Below are positions 13,910 through 24,331 of a stretch of 64,000 bases of DNA, in pieces (position 1 is the first letter of the stretch; every line of letters begins with the position of its first letter). The DNA is from Sulfuricella denitrificans. GTDB taxonomy: Bacteria > Pseudomonadota > Gammaproteobacteria > Burkholderiales > Sulfuricellaceae. The position numbers were made by a program, and so were the translations under genes. Location of the stretch: NCBI GenBank assembly GCA_002632355.1, contig NSJJ01000017.1, positions 1 through 64,000 of the forward strand, in the 5' to 3' direction. Below the pieces are notes generated by a model, which was not told where the DNA came from, made no database searches, and worked only from the letters and a program-made list of their open reading frames with translations.

Positions 13910-14560
13910 TCAGGGAAGAATATCCCGGAAATCCCTGATTGCAGCAAACTCGCCTACTTCCTTGTCCGGCAGGCGCGTATCCGGGCGATAAACAGCCAGC
14001 AGATGCGCAATGCCATAATCCTGTGCCGAACGCAGCACTGGCAAGCTGTCATCCACCAGCAAGGTTGCTGCGGGCCTGAAAGCTTCCACGGCCTGCAATT
14101 TATCCCAGAACTCCGGATGCTCCTTGGGAATGCCCAGATCATGAGCGCAGACTACCGCATCAAAATGGGAAGCGAGGCGGGTCCGCTGCATTTTCAGCGC
14201 CAGGCTTTTGTGATGCGCATTGGTCACCAGCACCACTCTTTTGTTTGCATGCCGCAGGGCTTGCAGGAAACCCTCTACATGCGGGTGCACAGCGATAAGG
14301 TGAGCGACTTCTTCCTTGAGGCGAGCGATATCCAGTTGCAATTCCCGGCTCCAGTAATCGACGCAATACCAGTTCATCGTCCCCGATACGCCCTGGTAGC
14401 GCGGCATTAGCGCATCCCGTCCCGCCTCATGGCTCAGGCCATGCTTTTCGGCGTAGCGCAAAGGAACATGCGACAGCCAGAAATGGTTGTCAAAATGCAG
14501 GTCCAGCAGGGTCCCGTCCATATCCAGAAACACACTGTCGATCCGGTTCCAGTCAATCAT
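13910..14560 (-). CDS. yrfG: HAD-family GMP/IMP nucleotidase, YrfG-like
   Basis: Haloacid dehalogenase phosphatase, probably a 5'-nucleotidase for GMP/IMP as in YrfG. Motif I is FLDMDGTLLDLHFD (nucleophile Asp and second Asp), motif II is VLVTNAH, motif III Lys is in GIPKEHPEFW, motif IV is LLVDDSLPVL. The helical cap carries YQGVSGTMNWYCVDYW, which matches YrfG-like sequences. At 216 aa it is full length. It converges on the Mth938 gene with 14 bases between stops. Confidence 0.82.
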   Translation of the reverse strand: MIDWNRIDSVFLDMDGTLLDLHFDNHFWLSHVPLRYAEKHGLSHEAGRDALMPRYQGVSGTMNWYCVDYWSRELQLDIARLKEEVAHLIAVHPHVEGFLQALRHANKRVVLVTNAHHKSLALKMQRTRLASHFDAVVCAHDLGIPKEHPEFWDKLQAVEAFRPAATLLVDDSLPVLRSAQDYGIAHLLAVYRPDTRLPDKEVGEFAAIRDFRDILP

Positions 14561-14674
14561 GAATCAGAAAGTCCTCCTATTGTCACTGGCGTCAGTTTCC
14601 TTCATATTCGGTAACAGTCTTAACTATAATTTGACATTGTCAACCTGAATAATCCATGAAGTGGCCAGAATCCC

Positions 14675-15514
14675 ATGGTAAACAATGACCGTGAGTTCCA
14701 TTTTACCGACAGGGATTTCGAGTCGGTATGCAAGTTGATCTACAGCCATGCAGGCATAGCGCTCAACGCCAGCAAGAAGGACATGGTCTACAGCCGTCTG
14801 GCAAGACGTCTGCGCGCCACCGGCCTGAAAACTTTCCGTGACTACCTCCTCCTGCTGGAAAGTCATAACCATGCCGAATGGCAGGCATTCACCAATGCGC
14901 TGACCACAAACCTCACCTCGTTCTTCCGCGAGAGCCATCACTTTCCCATCCTCGCCGAGCATGTACGCAAGCACAAGGGGAATCTCCCCATCAATCTGTG
15001 GTGTGCGGCAGCTTCGACCGGCGAAGAGGCCTACTCCATAGCCATGACCATGGTTGACCTGTTCAACTCCTACACGCCGCCCGTGCATATCGTCGCCACC
15101 GATCTCGACACCCATGTGCTGGCGAAGGCCGAAGCCGGGATCTATCCCTTGGAGCGGCTGGAAAAATTGCCGGCCGATACGGTGAAACGCTTCTTTCTCA
15201 AGGGGGCCGGCAAGTCAGAAGACCATGCCGAGATTCGCCCCGAGTTGCGTGACATGATCACCTTCCGGCAAATCAACCTGCTCCATGACCACTGGCCACT
15301 GCGTCCGCCGTTTGATGCGATTTTCTGCCGCAACGTGATGATTTATTTCGACAAGCCGACACAACTCCGGATTCTGCAAAAATTCGTCCCGCTGCTAAGA
15401 CCGGATGGCCTCCTGTTTGCCGGCCATTCGGAAAGCTTTCACCACGCCACGGCGTATTTCAAGCTTATCGGCAATACGGTATATGAAGTCGCCGACAAAT
15501 CCAGAGCGCAGTAA
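14675..15514 (+). CDS. cheR: Chemotaxis protein methyltransferase CheR
   Basis: SAM-dependent methylation of glutamates in chemoreceptors. The 279-aa protein has the N-terminal helical domain (FESVCKLIYSHAGIALNASKKDMV), NLTSFFRESHHFPIL, the SAM loop CAAASTGEEAYSIAMTM, IVATDLDTHVLAKAEAG and FCRNVMIYFD. A cheB-like gene follows 30 bases downstream, so the pair would set receptor methylation. No cheA, cheW or cheY is in the window; the nearest receptor is at 21260. Confidence 0.93.
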   Translation: MVNNDREFHFTDRDFESVCKLIYSHAGIALNASKKDMVYSRLARRLRATGLKTFRDYLLLLESHNHAEWQAFTNALTTNLTSFFRESHHFPILAEHVRKHKGNLPINLWCAAASTGEEAYSIAMTMVDLFNSYTPPVHIVATDLDTHVLAKAEAGIYPLERLEKLPADTVKRFFLKGAGKSEDHAEIRPELRDMITFRQINLLHDHWPLRPPFDAIFCRNVMIYFDKPTQLRILQKFVPLLRPDGLLFAGHSESFHHATAYFKLIGNTVYEVADKSRAQ

Positions 15515-15527
15515 GGCTGAGTACTAA

Positions 15528-16199
<672 letters not shown>

Positions 16200-16515
16200 G
16201 CACTCTTTTATTTGATAACACTCTTGACCATGACATACTAGATCATTCGGCGATAATCGGGTTTCCGTGCCAATTATTTTTGCCAGAAAAACGAAAGCGA
16301 TTATAATAAATCACATCAATATATTCCGGTTTCACTTTGATTAAATACAGTATTTTTTACCCATTATATTTTCAAGAAACAATTGATCCAGATGCGACCG
16401 GGCGTAGTCCGGGAGCAACTGTCAGAAAATGTGATCCTTCACCAATGGCTGCATGCTCACGACTTGCAGCCGCAATCACCTTCTTCGTTCCCCTCCTGGA
16501 AACTGGGGGAGATGC
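16200..16515. other. Intergenic region, no gene seen (316 bp)
   Basis: The stretch between cheB and the sensor kinase is AT-rich in its first 180 bases and GC-rich afterwards. The frame of the kinase is open upstream but lacks family similarity before GTG 16516. It probably holds the promoter of the two-component operon. I could not define promoter elements or a known riboswitch. Confidence 0.4.
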
Positions 16516-18276
16516 GTGAAAAACTGGGGCATCAAGGGGCGCGTTCTCTTTCTTGCACTGGTGCCTGCACTGATCATTGCGGTAGGCCTGACCATCTACG
16601 ACATCACAACCCGCCTGCACGATATCGAACAGGCGTTGCATGAGCGCGGGCTCGCCATTGCTCGTCAGCTTTCGCCAGCCAGCGAATTCGGTGTCTTTTC
16701 GGGTAATTACGACATTCTTACCCGACTGGCCCAAAGCACATTACTGGAAACCGATGTCACTGCAGTGGCCATCACCAATACAGACTGGCGCATTCTGGCC
16801 ACAAGCGGGCATTATCTTGCCCCGCCGTCCACAGGCGGAGGCACCCTCGATAGTCTCGGAGTCGTTCAGCGAGATGATGCACTGATATTTTCAGCGCCCA
16901 TTTTCCAGAGCCAGACAATAATGGAGACTTACCTCGATTCAAACCCGCAGGAATCCGCAGTTAAAGATGAAGCCAAAGTACTGGGCTATGTCATTGTGGA
17001 AATATCACGTTTATCCAGCATTGCAAGAAAGAATCAGCTCATTTTCAACAGCCTGCTGATTACCCTGACAGGGCTTGCCGTAGCCGCCCTGCTGGCATTG
17101 CGCATGGCAAGACAAGTCACAGAACCGATCATGGCATTGGCTGGGGCCGTTGCCAGAATCGGCAAGGGCGATTTGGCCACCCGTATCCAGACAGAAGCGA
17201 CTGGAGAACTGGCAACGCTCGAACGCGGCGTCAACAACATGGCTGTTGCGCTCAAGTCTGTGCAGGATGCCCAGGAAGAAAGACGCTCCATTCTCTCAAC
17301 GGTGCTGGACAGCCTGGATGCCCTTGTCTATGTCGCAGATATGGAAACCCATGAACTGCTGTTCCTCAACAAGTATGCCCAGAACACCTTTGGCAACGTA
17401 ACCGGAAAAATTTGCTGGCAAGCGCTGCAATTAAATCAGAGCGGCCCCTGCGCCTTTTGTACCAACGCAAGGCTGACCAGGTCTGACGGCACCCCTGGTG
17501 AACCTGTGATCAGTGAATATATGAACTCATTCAATCAGCGCTGGTATCTGATCCAGGATAGCGCGATCAAATGGGTGGATGGCCGGATCGTACGTCTCGA
17601 AATCGCAACAGACATTACCGATAGCAAGCAGGCGGAAAGTCGCTTACGCTACCTGGAAAAGAAAATCATGGAAATCAGCGAGCGCGAACGTGAGCAGATC
17701 GGCCATGAGCTTCATGATGGCCTCGGCCAGCAACTGACGGGCATCGCTTTCATGAGCAAGGCGCTTTCAAAAAAACTTGCTTCACAAAACCTGAAGGAAG
17801 CGGCCGACGCTACCCAGATTGTTACCCTGATCAACCAGGCTATCTCAGAAACCCGTCAACTGGCTCGGGGCCTGCAACCCGTCGAGGTCGAGGAACATGG
17901 ACTGATGTCCGCACTGGAAGAACTTGCCAGAAATATCGAAAAAATATATTCCATCGACTGCAAACTCGTTGCCAATACGCCCGTCGCATTACAGGATAAC
18001 GCCATCGCAAACCATCTCTATCGTATTGCGCAGGAAGCCTCCAACAATGCGGTCAGGCATGGTCACGCCACGAATATTTCAATTGAGCTGTCGGCACAGC
18101 AAGGTAGAATACAGATTGCCATTCGTGACAATGGCACCGGATTCGAGTCTGACAGGATCGCAGCAAGCGATGGCATGGGTTTTCAGATCATGCACTACCG
18201 GGCCAGCATGATAGGCGCAAAACTGGAAATTGAAAGCACGCCTGATAGCGGCACGCTAATCAGGGCTTCACTCTAA
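16516..18276 (+). CDS. NarX-family sensor histidine kinase with HAMP and PAS
   Basis: Membrane sensor of a two-component system, 586 aa from GTG 16516 (GGGGGA upstream; the track's 16453 start adds unrelated residues). Order: membrane segment VLFLALVPALIIAVGLTIYD, extracytoplasmic domain of about 150 residues, second membrane segment LLITLTGLAVAALLAL, HAMP, and PAS with GPCAFCTN. The HisKA_3 dimerisation helix EREREQIGHELHDGLGQQL carries the phospho-His, and HATPase has AQEASNNAVRHGHA and DNGTGF. The CxxC-type PAS insert may bind metal or sense redox, an inference only. The regulator gene follows 11 bases downstream. The stimulus is unknown. Confidence 0.9.
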   Translation: MKNWGIKGRVLFLALVPALIIAVGLTIYDITTRLHDIEQALHERGLAIARQLSPASEFGVFSGNYDILTRLAQSTLLETDVTAVAITNTDWRILATSGHYLAPPSTGGGTLDSLGVVQRDDALIFSAPIFQSQTIMETYLDSNPQESAVKDEAKVLGYVIVEISRLSSIARKNQLIFNSLLITLTGLAVAALLALRMARQVTEPIMALAGAVARIGKGDLATRIQTEATGELATLERGVNNMAVALKSVQDAQEERRSILSTVLDSLDALVYVADMETHELLFLNKYAQNTFGNVTGKICWQALQLNQSGPCAFCTNARLTRSDGTPGEPVISEYMNSFNQRWYLIQDSAIKWVDGRIVRLEIATDITDSKQAESRLRYLEKKIMEISEREREQIGHELHDGLGQQLTGIAFMSKALSKKLASQNLKEAADATQIVTLINQAISETRQLARGLQPVEVEEHGLMSALEELARNIEKIYSIDCKLVANTPVALQDNAIANHLYRIAQEASNNAVRHGHATNISIELSAQQGRIQIAIRDNGTGFESDRIAASDGMGFQIMHYRASMIGAKLEIESTPDSGTLIRASL

Positions 18277-18287
18277 AAGGAACAAGC

Positions 18288-18962
18288 ATGCTGCAGACAA
18301 CGCCTGGGAAACGCAGGGTATCCATCATTGATGACCATCCGATCGTGCGCCAGGGAATTTCCCAGCTCATCGACCAGGAAGAGGATCTGGTCACCTGCTG
18401 TCAGGCTGGAAGCGCACAGGAGGCCCTGGAAATGATGGCTTCCTGCGACCCTGATGTCATGCTGATCGATATTTCCCTGGACGGCATCTCTGGCATCGAA
18501 CTGATCAAACTGCTGAGACAACGCCATATCAAGGCGCCGGTATTGATTATTTCCATGCATGACGAATCGCTTTACGCCGAACGCGCGCTGCGTTCCGGCG
18601 CAAGGGGCTATGTCATGAAACAGGAAGCCACCGAAAAGGTCCTGACGGCAATCCGGCAGGTTCTGCGCGGTGAAATCTATCTCAGTGAGCGTATGCAAAA
18701 CAAAATTCTGCAACGGATCATCAATGGCGAGGAAGGCGGGCTTTCTGCAATTGATCTGTTGAGCGATCGCGAACTTGAAGTTTTCCGCCTTATTGGTCAT
18801 GGCTACTCAACCAGCGATATCGGCCGCGAACTGAAGCGCAGTGTTAAAACTGTCGAAACCCACCGCGCCCATCTCAAGGACAAACTGGGCCTTAAAAACG
18901 CCGCCGAATTGACCCACTTTGCCGTGCAATGGATTGAGCAGGAAAAATCGAACCAGCTTTGA
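18288..18962 (+). CDS. NarL/FixJ-family response regulator
   Basis: DNA-binding partner of the upstream kinase, 224 aa. The receiver has IIDDHPIVRQGI (acidic pair), VMLIDISLDGISG (phospho-Asp), ISMHD and VMKQEAT (Lys). The C-terminal LuxR-type helix-turn-helix is LLSDRELEVFRLIGHGYSTS followed by SVKTVETHRAHLKDKLGL. All phosphorylation residues are present. Target genes cannot be told from sequence; the neighbouring diguanylate cyclase and receptor genes are candidates. Confidence 0.92.
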   Translation: MLQTTPGKRRVSIIDDHPIVRQGISQLIDQEEDLVTCCQAGSAQEALEMMASCDPDVMLIDISLDGISGIELIKLLRQRHIKAPVLIISMHDESLYAERALRSGARGYVMKQEATEKVLTAIRQVLRGEIYLSERMQNKILQRIINGEEGGLSAIDLLSDRELEVFRLIGHGYSTSDIGRELKRSVKTVETHRAHLKDKLGLKNAAELTHFAVQWIEQEKSNQL

Positions 18963-19275
18963 TTTTGGCATTTTAAAATGCTCAGCTTTCATATTGATTT
19001 AAATGCTCCTTCTGCATTTTCCCTGACGGCTGGATGGTGACTGGATATTTTCTCATCGCATGGAAGCCAAGAACTTCATAACATATGATTTTTGCGGATT
19101 TTTTGGAGAAAAAATTGAGTTTTCTCATGTTTTGAAAAGCCTTCTTCATTTTTCCGGTTTTTTTTCATATACTGAATCGGGCAAGTCACATACTCAACAA
19201 TAAGTGTTGCTGATTCGGATGTGCTTCCATACTTGTTCCGGAAAATGAAAAAACAAAAATAATGATTACCGTATC
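18963..19275. other. AT-rich intergenic region (313 bp)
   Basis: No coding frame is convincing. A perfect palindrome GCATTTTAAAATGC (18968-18981) lies six bases after the regulator stop; it is too AT-rich for a classic terminator. Long A and T runs follow up to the start of the diguanylate cyclase. Confidence 0.4.
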
Positions 19276-20481
19276 GTGCAGACAGCACTGAATCTCATCC
19301 AGGAATTGATAACCTGGTTAAAAATCGGCCGACTTTCCGAGCTGGCCTCAAGCCGTCACCACACCCCTTATTTAACACGCCATCGGCTAGCAGCCATTGT
19401 CACCCGTATCCGACTCGCCGCAGCTGCTTTTTCTGTTCTTACCTTAATTTGGATCATGCTGGACGCGGCTACGCTGGAGCGAACCCAGTGGGTCACCCTG
19501 GCTATATTCCGGGTCGGAGCGGTCATGCTCTTTATCATGCTGGCAATGGCACCGGACAAGGACAGGAACCGCAGAACAGTTCTTTCCCTGCTGGGATCCA
19601 TGCTGGCTGCGCCCATGATCATTTACGGAGTATTCCAGCTTGAGGCCGGGGGCAGCACATTAGCTGGACTGACAGCCATAAATGCACGCCTTTATGATGC
19701 ACTGCCGTTTATCGTACTGGCCGGTTTAAGCATCTTCCCCTTGGTGGCAAGCGAAGGGCTTATGTTTGCCTTACCAATCGCTGCGACTGTGGCAGCAGTC
19801 CAGATGACGCGGACAAGCCCGGACATCGTTAATCTGTTTTCCACCCTGTGGGTATTGATGCTATCCCTGGGCGTTTATCTTCTTGCCTGTTCAATTCAGC
19901 TTCACTACATGATGGCCTTGCTCCGACGGGCCAGTCTCGATCCATTAACCGGCGCCCTGACCAGGAGTAGCGGAATTGAAGTGCTGGATTTTCATTTTCG
20001 CCTGGCTTGCGATCAGGAAACACCTCTGGCTATTGTCTTTCTCGACCTTGACAACTTCAAATTGATAAATGACGGTTTCGGACATGAAGCCGGCGACCAG
20101 GCATTGCGTGACGTTGCCATCGCGCTGAACAAACTGATGCGGCAGGCAGACGTTGTCATTCGCTGGGGAGGCGAAGAATTTGTACTTATTCTCATAAATA
20201 CCCCCATTGAAGGTGTTCGAATTGTCATGACCCGCATACTCGAAGAATGGCTAGGAAAACGTCCGGACGGCGCACCGCTTACTGCAAGCATCGGTGTGGC
20301 CGAACGTCAGATGGACGCTGTCACGGACTGGTCGAGTCTTATTTACCTCGCGGACGAACGAATGTATCAGGCAAAAACGCATGGAAAGGCATGCTGCGTA
20401 CTGGGAGACGGCAACATCATGAGATCAGCGGAATCCCTTAATACAGCCTTACTAAATGACAAAAACAATGGTTTGATTTAA
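19276..20481 (+). CDS. Membrane-bound diguanylate cyclase (GGDEF)
   Basis: Makes c-di-GMP from two GTP. The 401-aa protein has about six membrane helices in residues 45-215 (e.g. VLTLIWIML, GAVMLFIMLAMAP, VLMLSLGVYLLAC), then a GGDEF domain with DPLTGALTR, FLDLDNFKLIND and the active site RWGGEEFVLIL. RQAD five residues before GGEEF is an intact RxxD inhibitory site, so product feedback is expected. GTG 19276 is used; no ATG fits. The membrane domain is not a named sensor I recognise. Confidence 0.88.
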   Translation: MQTALNLIQELITWLKIGRLSELASSRHHTPYLTRHRLAAIVTRIRLAAAAFSVLTLIWIMLDAATLERTQWVTLAIFRVGAVMLFIMLAMAPDKDRNRRTVLSLLGSMLAAPMIIYGVFQLEAGGSTLAGLTAINARLYDALPFIVLAGLSIFPLVASEGLMFALPIAATVAAVQMTRTSPDIVNLFSTLWVLMLSLGVYLLACSIQLHYMMALLRRASLDPLTGALTRSSGIEVLDFHFRLACDQETPLAIVFLDLDNFKLINDGFGHEAGDQALRDVAIALNKLMRQADVVIRWGGEEFVLILINTPIEGVRIVMTRILEEWLGKRPDGAPLTASIGVAERQMDAVTDWSSLIYLADERMYQAKTHGKACCVLGDGNIMRSAESLNTALLNDKNNGLI

Positions 20482-20766
20482 TAGCCAATGCAGGGTTTAC
20501 AGTGTGGCCATGCGCAAAAACAATCCATGTGTCGAGGGCAAACAGATTTAGCCATCGTTACAGGAATTTGGTAACCAAGCGTGCTAATTTCCACCGCACG
20601 GTAGAAGCAGGAACAAATGGAATATCCGGGACCGAGTCAATGTTGACCGGCGCATTAGTCATAAAAATCGGAATATCGGCGACAGCCATAATGTCTATAA
20701 AAAGCCAAATATTGCAGAATTTCTGCACAGGCGAGAAGTAAAATTAATTAACAGGATGAGGACAGC
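20482..20766. other. Intergenic region (285 bp), nothing recognised
   Basis: Separates the diguanylate cyclase from the PAS-receptor pair. No credible ORF or RNA structure was seen. A GATGAGG-type ribosome site for the next gene lies at its right end. Confidence 0.35.
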
Positions 20767-21285
20767 ATGAATAATAAAGTCACGCCAACCCATAAGGAAA
20801 GGTCATTACACGATGACGATTTTATTGTCTCAAAAACCGATCTGAAGGGCCGCATTTTGTATGGCAACCGCATATTTATTGAATTGTCCGGTTATAGCGA
20901 GCACGAATTGCTGAATTCACAGCACAACGTCGTGCGCCACCCTGATATTCCACGCGGAATTTTTCAGCTGATGTGGAATATGCTAAGCAAAAAAAAGGAA
21001 ATGTTCGCCTATCTCAAAAACATGAGCAAGGACGGCGGATTCTATTGGACGTTTGGCCATGTCACCCCTTCCTATGATGATCGTGGCAACGTGACCGGCT
21101 ATTACTCCGTACGGCGCAAGCCGAAAGCGGAGGCCATCTCGGTGATCACCGACCTGTACCGGGCAATGCTTGAGCAGGAGCGCAAAGCCGGAGCACAGGA
21201 TGCTCCCAACGCATCCCTGAATTATTTAAACCAATTTCTGGAACAACGGGGGGAGAGCTATGAAGAATTTATCCTTAGCCTTTAA
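20767..21285 (+). CDS. PAS-domain protein, Aer-like sensor module
   Basis: A 172-aa soluble protein with one PAS domain close to that of aerotaxis receptors: [45 protein letters not shown] split over two blocks, [14 protein letters not shown] and [10 protein letters not shown]. In Aer this fold binds FAD. A helical tail of 40 residues follows. It has no membrane or signalling domain of its own. It overlaps the following chemoreceptor by 26 bases, so the two are coupled and probably work as a split Aer-type receptor. Confidence 0.85.
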   Translation: MNNKVTPTHKERSLHDDDFIVSKTDLKGRILYGNRIFIELSGYSEHELLNSQHNVVRHPDIPRGIFQLMWNMLSKKKEMFAYLKNMSKDGGFYWTFGHVTPSYDDRGNVTGYYSVRRKPKAEAISVITDLYRAMLEQERKAGAQDAPNASLNYLNQFLEQRGESYEEFILSL

Positions 21286-22717
21286 AATACGGGCGACTGC
21301 CCACATCTACAATTTTCTGCTTGCCAGCGTGGTTCTGCTGGTATTCATCCGCTACGGCTTCGACCCTTTCTTCCTCACCTTTCTGGTAATCGGGGTGGGC
21401 TACGCGATATTCGTCCAGATCGGGACCACAAGCCTGCTCGCGCCACTCCAAAAAATATCAAAAATTGTCAAGGAAGTCAGCGAGGGCCATTTTGAACACC
21501 GTGTCACCAATATCCGAACGATGGACGAACTGGGAACGCTTTCATGGCAAATCAACGATGCTCTCGACCAGATCGAAGCCTATTTCAGCGAAGTGGAGAC
21601 GGCTTTCAAATATGCCAGTGAAGGAAAATTTTACCGCAAAGCCCAGCCACAGGGCCTGCATGGCATGTTTGCTGTCGCAATGAAACACGTTAATAGCTCG
21701 CTGGATTCGATGGCGCAAAATACAAAACACATGGCCAAGAACGAGTTGTATTCTGAGGTTCAGCACCTGAATACCAGCCAGTTGATCAAAAACCTCAAAC
21801 TCATCCAGGCCGATTTAGTCAACATCTCTGGAGAAATGGAAAGTGTCAAGACGATCTCGGGAGAAACAGTCACCGAAGCAAACAGCAGCAAGGAATCCGT
21901 CCATAACATTGTTTCATCCCTGAATCAGATCAACGAGATGATCAATAACGCCAATCGATCCGTCACCGAACTCAATAATAGCAGTGCCGAAATCGCCAAG
22001 GTCGTCAGCATCATTACTACCATCGCAGACCAAACCAACCTGCTCGCCCTTAACGCCGCCATTGAAGCCGCGCGCGCTGGCGAACAGGGACGCGGCTTTG
22101 CGGTAGTGGCGGATGAAGTCAGGAAACTGGCTGAAAACACCAAACTTGCTACCGGCGATATTGCGGGAAGACTGGACACGTTTTACCAGAATGTGAACAG
22201 TATGCAGCAGGATTCCGAAACCATGAAGAAAGTCGCCAATTCGTCGAAGAGTGTAGTCGCCGACTTCGAGGACAAATTCCAGCGCATGGAAACTTCGGCT
22301 CAAACCTCGCTGCTAAAAATCAGTCACGCCCATGACCTGAGTTTCGCCTCGCTGATCAAGGTTGATCACCTCATTTTCAAGCAAAATGGCTACATGGCCC
22401 TCGCAAATGGAAGCGAATCGCCTGAAGGCAAAGCGGTGCAGGTGGACCATCACAATTGCCGGCTTGGCAAATGGTACGACAGCGGGGCAGGCTTCACGCT
22501 GTTCAGCCATGTGCCTTCGTTCAAGAACATGCCCACTCCACACTCTCTTGTACACGCCAAGGTGCAGGAAGCGTTAAGTCATTGTGCCAACAGCGACTGG
22601 GAGCGCAACCGTGATACCCATGCAAAAATGATCGCCGCTTTCAGCGCAGCAGAAACAGCAAGTGACAACGTTTTGAAAACCATTGATGAAATCGTGCGGG
22701 AAAAACATATGAACTGA
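21260..22717 (+). CDS. Methyl-accepting chemotaxis protein with C-terminal CZB domain
   Basis: Chemoreceptor, 485 aa. Two close membrane helices ([35 protein letters not shown]) with almost no periplasmic loop are followed by HAMP-like sequence, then the signalling tip with [21 protein letters not shown] and [16 protein letters not shown]. The C-terminus is a chemoreceptor zinc-binding domain: [31 protein letters not shown] and DTHAKMI supply the His/Cys set. With no outer sensing domain the input is probably the overlapping PAS protein or zinc/oxidants at the CZB. Confidence 0.92.
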   Translation: MKNLSLAFKIRATAHIYNFLLASVVLLVFIRYGFDPFFLTFLVIGVGYAIFVQIGTTSLLAPLQKISKIVKEVSEGHFEHRVTNIRTMDELGTLSWQINDALDQIEAYFSEVETAFKYASEGKFYRKAQPQGLHGMFAVAMKHVNSSLDSMAQNTKHMAKNELYSEVQHLNTSQLIKNLKLIQADLVNISGEMESVKTISGETVTEANSSKESVHNIVSSLNQINEMINNANRSVTELNNSSAEIAKVVSIITTIADQTNLLALNAAIEAARAGEQGRGFAVVADEVRKLAENTKLATGDIAGRLDTFYQNVNSMQQDSETMKKVANSSKSVVADFEDKFQRMETSAQTSLLKISHAHDLSFASLIKVDHLIFKQNGYMALANGSESPEGKAVQVDHHNCRLGKWYDSGAGFTLFSHVPSFKNMPTPHSLVHAKVQEALSHCANSDWERNRDTHAKMIAAFSAAETASDNVLKTIDEIVREKHMN

Positions 22718-22927
22718 CTGTACGCGGTTGGGGGATCTCTGCCATGTTTCATAGTTGAAACGGATTACATCTAATCATTGTTGGCTGACTTTAAATTGAA
22801 TCTCCAGCCTCAAAACCGAATAATCCCTTCTTTGATATCAGGGAAAACCCTAGCATAAAACGGGCTTCGCCCTGATTCTTGTGGCGCAAACATTCCCATA
22901 CCATTGGTAGTCTTCAATTGGTTACCT

Positions 22928-24325
22928 ATGATATACAGGAAAATTGCACAATTTCTGGGATTTTATTCGCCAAGCGATATCCCCTTCCAGGCGAGTTTAT
23001 CCTCTGGTGGCGAGATGGCATCCGGACTGGAAAGCGATATATTGACGCTTCCCACTGCATACAAGACATTTCCATACCTTCTTTCACAAGACACTTCCGA
23101 AAATATCTGCAAGCATCCTGAACTTGTCCGGCTTGAACCTATCCACAAGCGAGATAGACAGGAAATTATTGGCCATGAACTGTTCCTGAACAACTCCAGC
23201 GAGCTTCTGGGTGACGACCCCAGCCCCTTGCAGTGCAAAATGCATGACGAACTTCTGCTAAGAAGCATTCTTGAATTCGATATCACGCGAATATTCGAAA
23301 AAAAGCCTATTTTCATTAGAATTGATTCCGCCACACTTGATCATTCCCTGCTACTGCAATTTTCGGGTGATAATGTAGTGCTTGCCTTCTGCCCAGACGT
23401 AAAGAATGCAGACAGCCAAGTGAAACTCTGCCGCGAGCTTAAATCATATGGTTTCCGCTTTTCACTGGATGATTTCATTTATTCGCCAGGCCTTTATCCA
23501 CTGCTGGGGCTGGTTGATTATCTTCGCTTTGACATCGGCAGCAGCAACATACCGAATGTAAACCAGCAACTTGAGATCATTCCTCGCCTAAGCGAAAAAA
23601 CCCTGATTGCAAAAAACGTGAACGCATCTGAATTCCATACCGATATTTTTCTTCATCCGTTTCGTTATTATCAGAGTAACAGCCATGATTGCTCAGATAG
23701 CCCGAGCAGCCGCAATCGGGCAAAAATCATCATCCTTATGAATATGTTAAATAATTGTGCCGAAACGGGTGATCTCGAACATGCGTTGAAGCAGTATGGT
23801 GCTATCGCTTTTCGTATCCTGCGTTATTTCAACGCGCCTGCCAATGGCTTGCGGCAAGAAGCGCATTCCATAGCCGAAGTAATGTCCAAGTATGGGCCTG
23901 GCAGCCTTTATCGCTGGCTGTGCCTGTTACTATTCAGCCAGGAAACGGAACAAAGCTATCATGACCGCACTTTGCTGGAAAATGCTTTGCTGCGTGGTCG
24001 CCTGGTGGAACTCTTCGGACAGTTCAAGCTGCCTCCGGAGGTGAAAGCCGATTTGTTTGTTACCGGTATGCTTTCCTTTCTCAGCCATCTTTTCAAAATG
24101 CCGCTGGAGAAGGCGCTTAGCTACTTTGCCCTGGGTTCCTCTATTACTGAAGCACTTCTGAATCAGAACGGCCCCTACTCCTCCTTTCTCAAGCTGGCTC
24201 TCGCCTGCGAAAACCATGATCAGGCGGGGATAGAATGCCAGGCAAAAATAGCCGGGATCAGCGTTGAACAAGCCAATACTGCATATATCAAGGCGGTGGT
24301 ATGGGTGAACGAAATCGAGAATTAG
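22928..24325 (+). CDS. Degenerate EAL plus HDOD signalling protein
   Basis: 465 aa from ATG 22928. An EAL-like barrel of about residues 65-250 is followed by a HDOD domain. The catalytic glutamate motif is GHELFLNN rather than EALxR, and the DDFGTG-type loop is DDFIYSPG, so c-di-GMP hydrolysis is not expected. HDOD marks include YGAIAFRILRYFNAPANGLRQE and VTGMLSFLSHLF. Such proteins (YuxH type) act as binding or scaffold proteins. The next gene, six bases on, is a paralogue, and a third lies at 54527. Confidence 0.82.
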   Translation: MIYRKIAQFLGFYSPSDIPFQASLSSGGEMASGLESDILTLPTAYKTFPYLLSQDTSENICKHPELVRLEPIHKRDRQEIIGHELFLNNSSELLGDDPSPLQCKMHDELLLRSILEFDITRIFEKKPIFIRIDSATLDHSLLLQFSGDNVVLAFCPDVKNADSQVKLCRELKSYGFRFSLDDFIYSPGLYPLLGLVDYLRFDIGSSNIPNVNQQLEIIPRLSEKTLIAKNVNASEFHTDIFLHPFRYYQSNSHDCSDSPSSRNRAKIIILMNMLNNCAETGDLEHALKQYGAIAFRILRYFNAPANGLRQEAHSIAEVMSKYGPGSLYRWLCLLLFSQETEQSYHDRTLLENALLRGRLVELFGQFKLPPEVKADLFVTGMLSFLSHLFKMPLEKALSYFALGSSITEALLNQNGPYSSFLKLALACENHDQAGIECQAKIAGISVEQANTAYIKAVVWVNEIEN

Positions 24326-24331
24326 ATCCAG

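Noticed and set aside
16376-16515. Possible c-di-GMP riboswitch before the sensor kinase
   Set aside because: A GC hairpin is present but the conserved GEMM core sequences were not found.
18968-18981. GCATTTTAAAATGC palindrome as terminator
   Set aside because: Perfect but only 7 AT-rich pairs without loop; too weak for a confident terminator.
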